Source: Streptococcus sanguinis (GTDB taxonomy: Bacteria > Bacillota > Bacilli > Lactobacillales > Streptococcaceae). Taken from it: DNA of 64,000 bases. Below are positions 63,217 to 64,000 of this stretch, piece after piece. Every line of letters begins with the position of its first letter. Within the stretch, counting starts at the first letter, position 1. Location of the stretch: contig NZ_LR134002.1 in the NCBI RefSeq assembly GCF_900635155.1, positions 1,612,001-1,676,000 on the forward strand, in the 5' to 3' direction. The notes below the pieces were generated by a model. It had not been told where the DNA came from, ran no database searches, and saw only the letters and a list, made by a program, of their open reading frames with translations. Both the position numbers and the translations under genes were made by a program.

Positions 63217-64000
63217 CTTCTAAGTCCTCTACCAGCTTAGCCAGATTCATGGAATTGCTGCCTTTGAGAAGAATTTGGTCAGTAGGAGTCAGCTTCTCTC
63301 TGACAGCTTTAGTCAGCTGTTCAAACTGGTCTTTCTCGTCATTTTTGATAAAGTAATGCACCTTGCCTGGCGGGTAGATTTCCTTGGCATAGTCATAGAG
63401 GGATTCCATATCCTGTCCATAGAGGAAAAGGTCGGTCACAATTTCTGGATTGAGGCTGGTAATCATCGAGCCGTGCATGGACTTAGAGTCCGCTCCCAGC
63501 TCTTTCATATCCGCCAGCACCGCCAATTTTCGTCCGCCTGGATTGGCCGGAATGGTCGAGAAAGTCTCAAGAATCAAGCGCATGGCTGTTGGATTGGCAT
63601 TGTAGACATCCGATAGGATATCCGCGCCATTAGCAGCTTTCTTCCACTCCGTTCGATTGCGGGTCAGCTCCAGCTCAGAAAAGGCTTGAGCAATAGCCGC
63701 CTCAGATACACCCTCCTGCAGAGCCGCATAAGCTGCAATCATGGCGTTGGTTGCATTATACTTGCCGGTCACAGGCAGGTCGATCCTTTGCTCTAAAAAG
63801 TTACATTCAAAGCTCAAGCTGTCCTTGCGCTCTTCCAGACGCGTCAGGAAGATATCCGCATCAGGACCAAAGCGAACCAGTTTGCAGTCTGCTGGCAGAA
63901 ATTCATTGACAATCTTATCCGCCGGCACGATCAAGAGACCATCTTTTCTGAGGCCATCCGCAATCTGCATCTTGCCTTGGGCAATCTCAGCTCGACTGCC
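63206..64000 (-). CDS. murF: UDP-N-acetylmuramoyl-tripeptide:D-Ala-D-Ala ligase, C-terminal part (MurF)
   Basis: The gene runs off the right edge; 265 C-terminal residues are here. ATP-dependent addition of D-Ala-D-Ala in peptidoglycan synthesis. Central-domain sequence PVTGKYNATNAMIAAYAALQEG, then ELTRNRTEWKKAANGADILSDVYNANPTAM and KLAVLADMKELGADSKSMH are typical MurF. The ATG at 63970 is internal; the frame is open to the edge. Confidence 0.93.
   Translation of the reverse strand, partial: GSRAEIAQGKMQIADGLRKDGLLIVPADKIVNEFLPADCKLVRFGPDADIFLTRLEERKDSLSFECNFLEQRIDLPVTGKYNATNAMIAAYAALQEGVSEAAIAQAFSELELTRNRTEWKKAANGADILSDVYNANPTAMRLILETFSTIPANPGGRKLAVLADMKELGADSKSMHGSMITSLNPEIVTDLFLYGQDMESLYDYAKEIYPPGKVHYFIKNDEKDQFEQLTKAVREKLTPTDQILLKGSNSMNLAKLVEDLEDGN

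Overview
The window is 64 kb of a low-GC Gram-positive chromosome. Gene content and order point to an oral streptococcus, most likely Streptococcus sanguinis or a close relative such as S. gordonii. The main evidence is the arcA-arcB-arcC-arcD-arcT cluster with flp on one side and arcR-queA on the other, next to competence genes (coiA, comEA, comEC), sodA, holA and an acnA-citZ-icd operon. Assignment to a species is an inference from remembered gene order. Almost all genes lie on the minus strand. The exceptions are a small membrane gene with queA-arcR (16.1-17.8 kb), a P-type ATPase with a three-gene operon (44.0-48.3 kb), and a small membrane gene at 52.1 kb.

Layout. 0-4.2 kb: arginine biosynthesis operon argC-argJ-argB-argD, with a clear promoter and ARG-box-like operators. 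4.3-7.7 kb: alaS preceded by a LURP-one-related gene, both behind an alanine-type T-box leader. 7.7-12.3 kb: prsA, an O-methyltransferase, pepF and coiA, the last behind a ComX cin-box. 12.4-16 kb: MFS transporter, dacA, and nagB with a NagR-type operator in its promoter spacer. 16-25.4 kb: arginine deiminase cluster and its regulators. 25.4-35 kb: accessory region, described below. 35-48.3 kb: class A beta-lactamase-like protein, sodA, holA, a Gln-rich repeat DUF805 protein, comEC-comEA (cin-box), HXXEE protein, plsC, P-type ATPase, and a methyltransferase/GIY-YIG/acyltransferase operon. 48.3-64 kb: an ICMT-like enzyme, a DeoR regulator, a DEAD-box helicase with a structured leader, icd-citZ-acnA, corA, prfC, two YwaF-like membrane proteins, a NUDIX hydrolase and the 3' part of murF, which runs off the window.

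The most unusual region is 25.4-34.97 kb. It holds two SdpR/SdpI-like regulator-immunity pairs, a third SdpI-like protein, a YhfC-type and two CPBP-type intramembrane peptidases, an AmpC-like membrane hydrolase, and a fused ABC exporter. Three tiny hydrophobic peptide genes (34, 40 and 46 codons) are also present, too short for routine gene calling. Two of them, 46 aa and 40 aa, are tandem paralogues. Eight copies of a 20-bp inverted repeat (ATTTAGA-N6-TCTAAAT, with variants) occur only at the promoters of the YhfC-SdpR-SdpI operon, the second SdpR-SdpI operon and the two peptide units. In three cases two copies bracket a promoter with nearly the same geometry. My reading is an SdpR-controlled membrane-peptide production, export and self-protection module that has been duplicated in place. 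It is also interrupted by a 306-bp ISL3 remnant.

Smaller observations include three genes with extended -10 boxes 6-7 nt before the start codon (probable leaderless mRNAs), a LytTR-like direct repeat before one CPBP gene, a decayed small membrane gene near 60.8 kb, a probable premature stop at 52.48 kb, and a two-copy intergenic repeat before prfC. All functions are read from sequence motifs; no database search was run.
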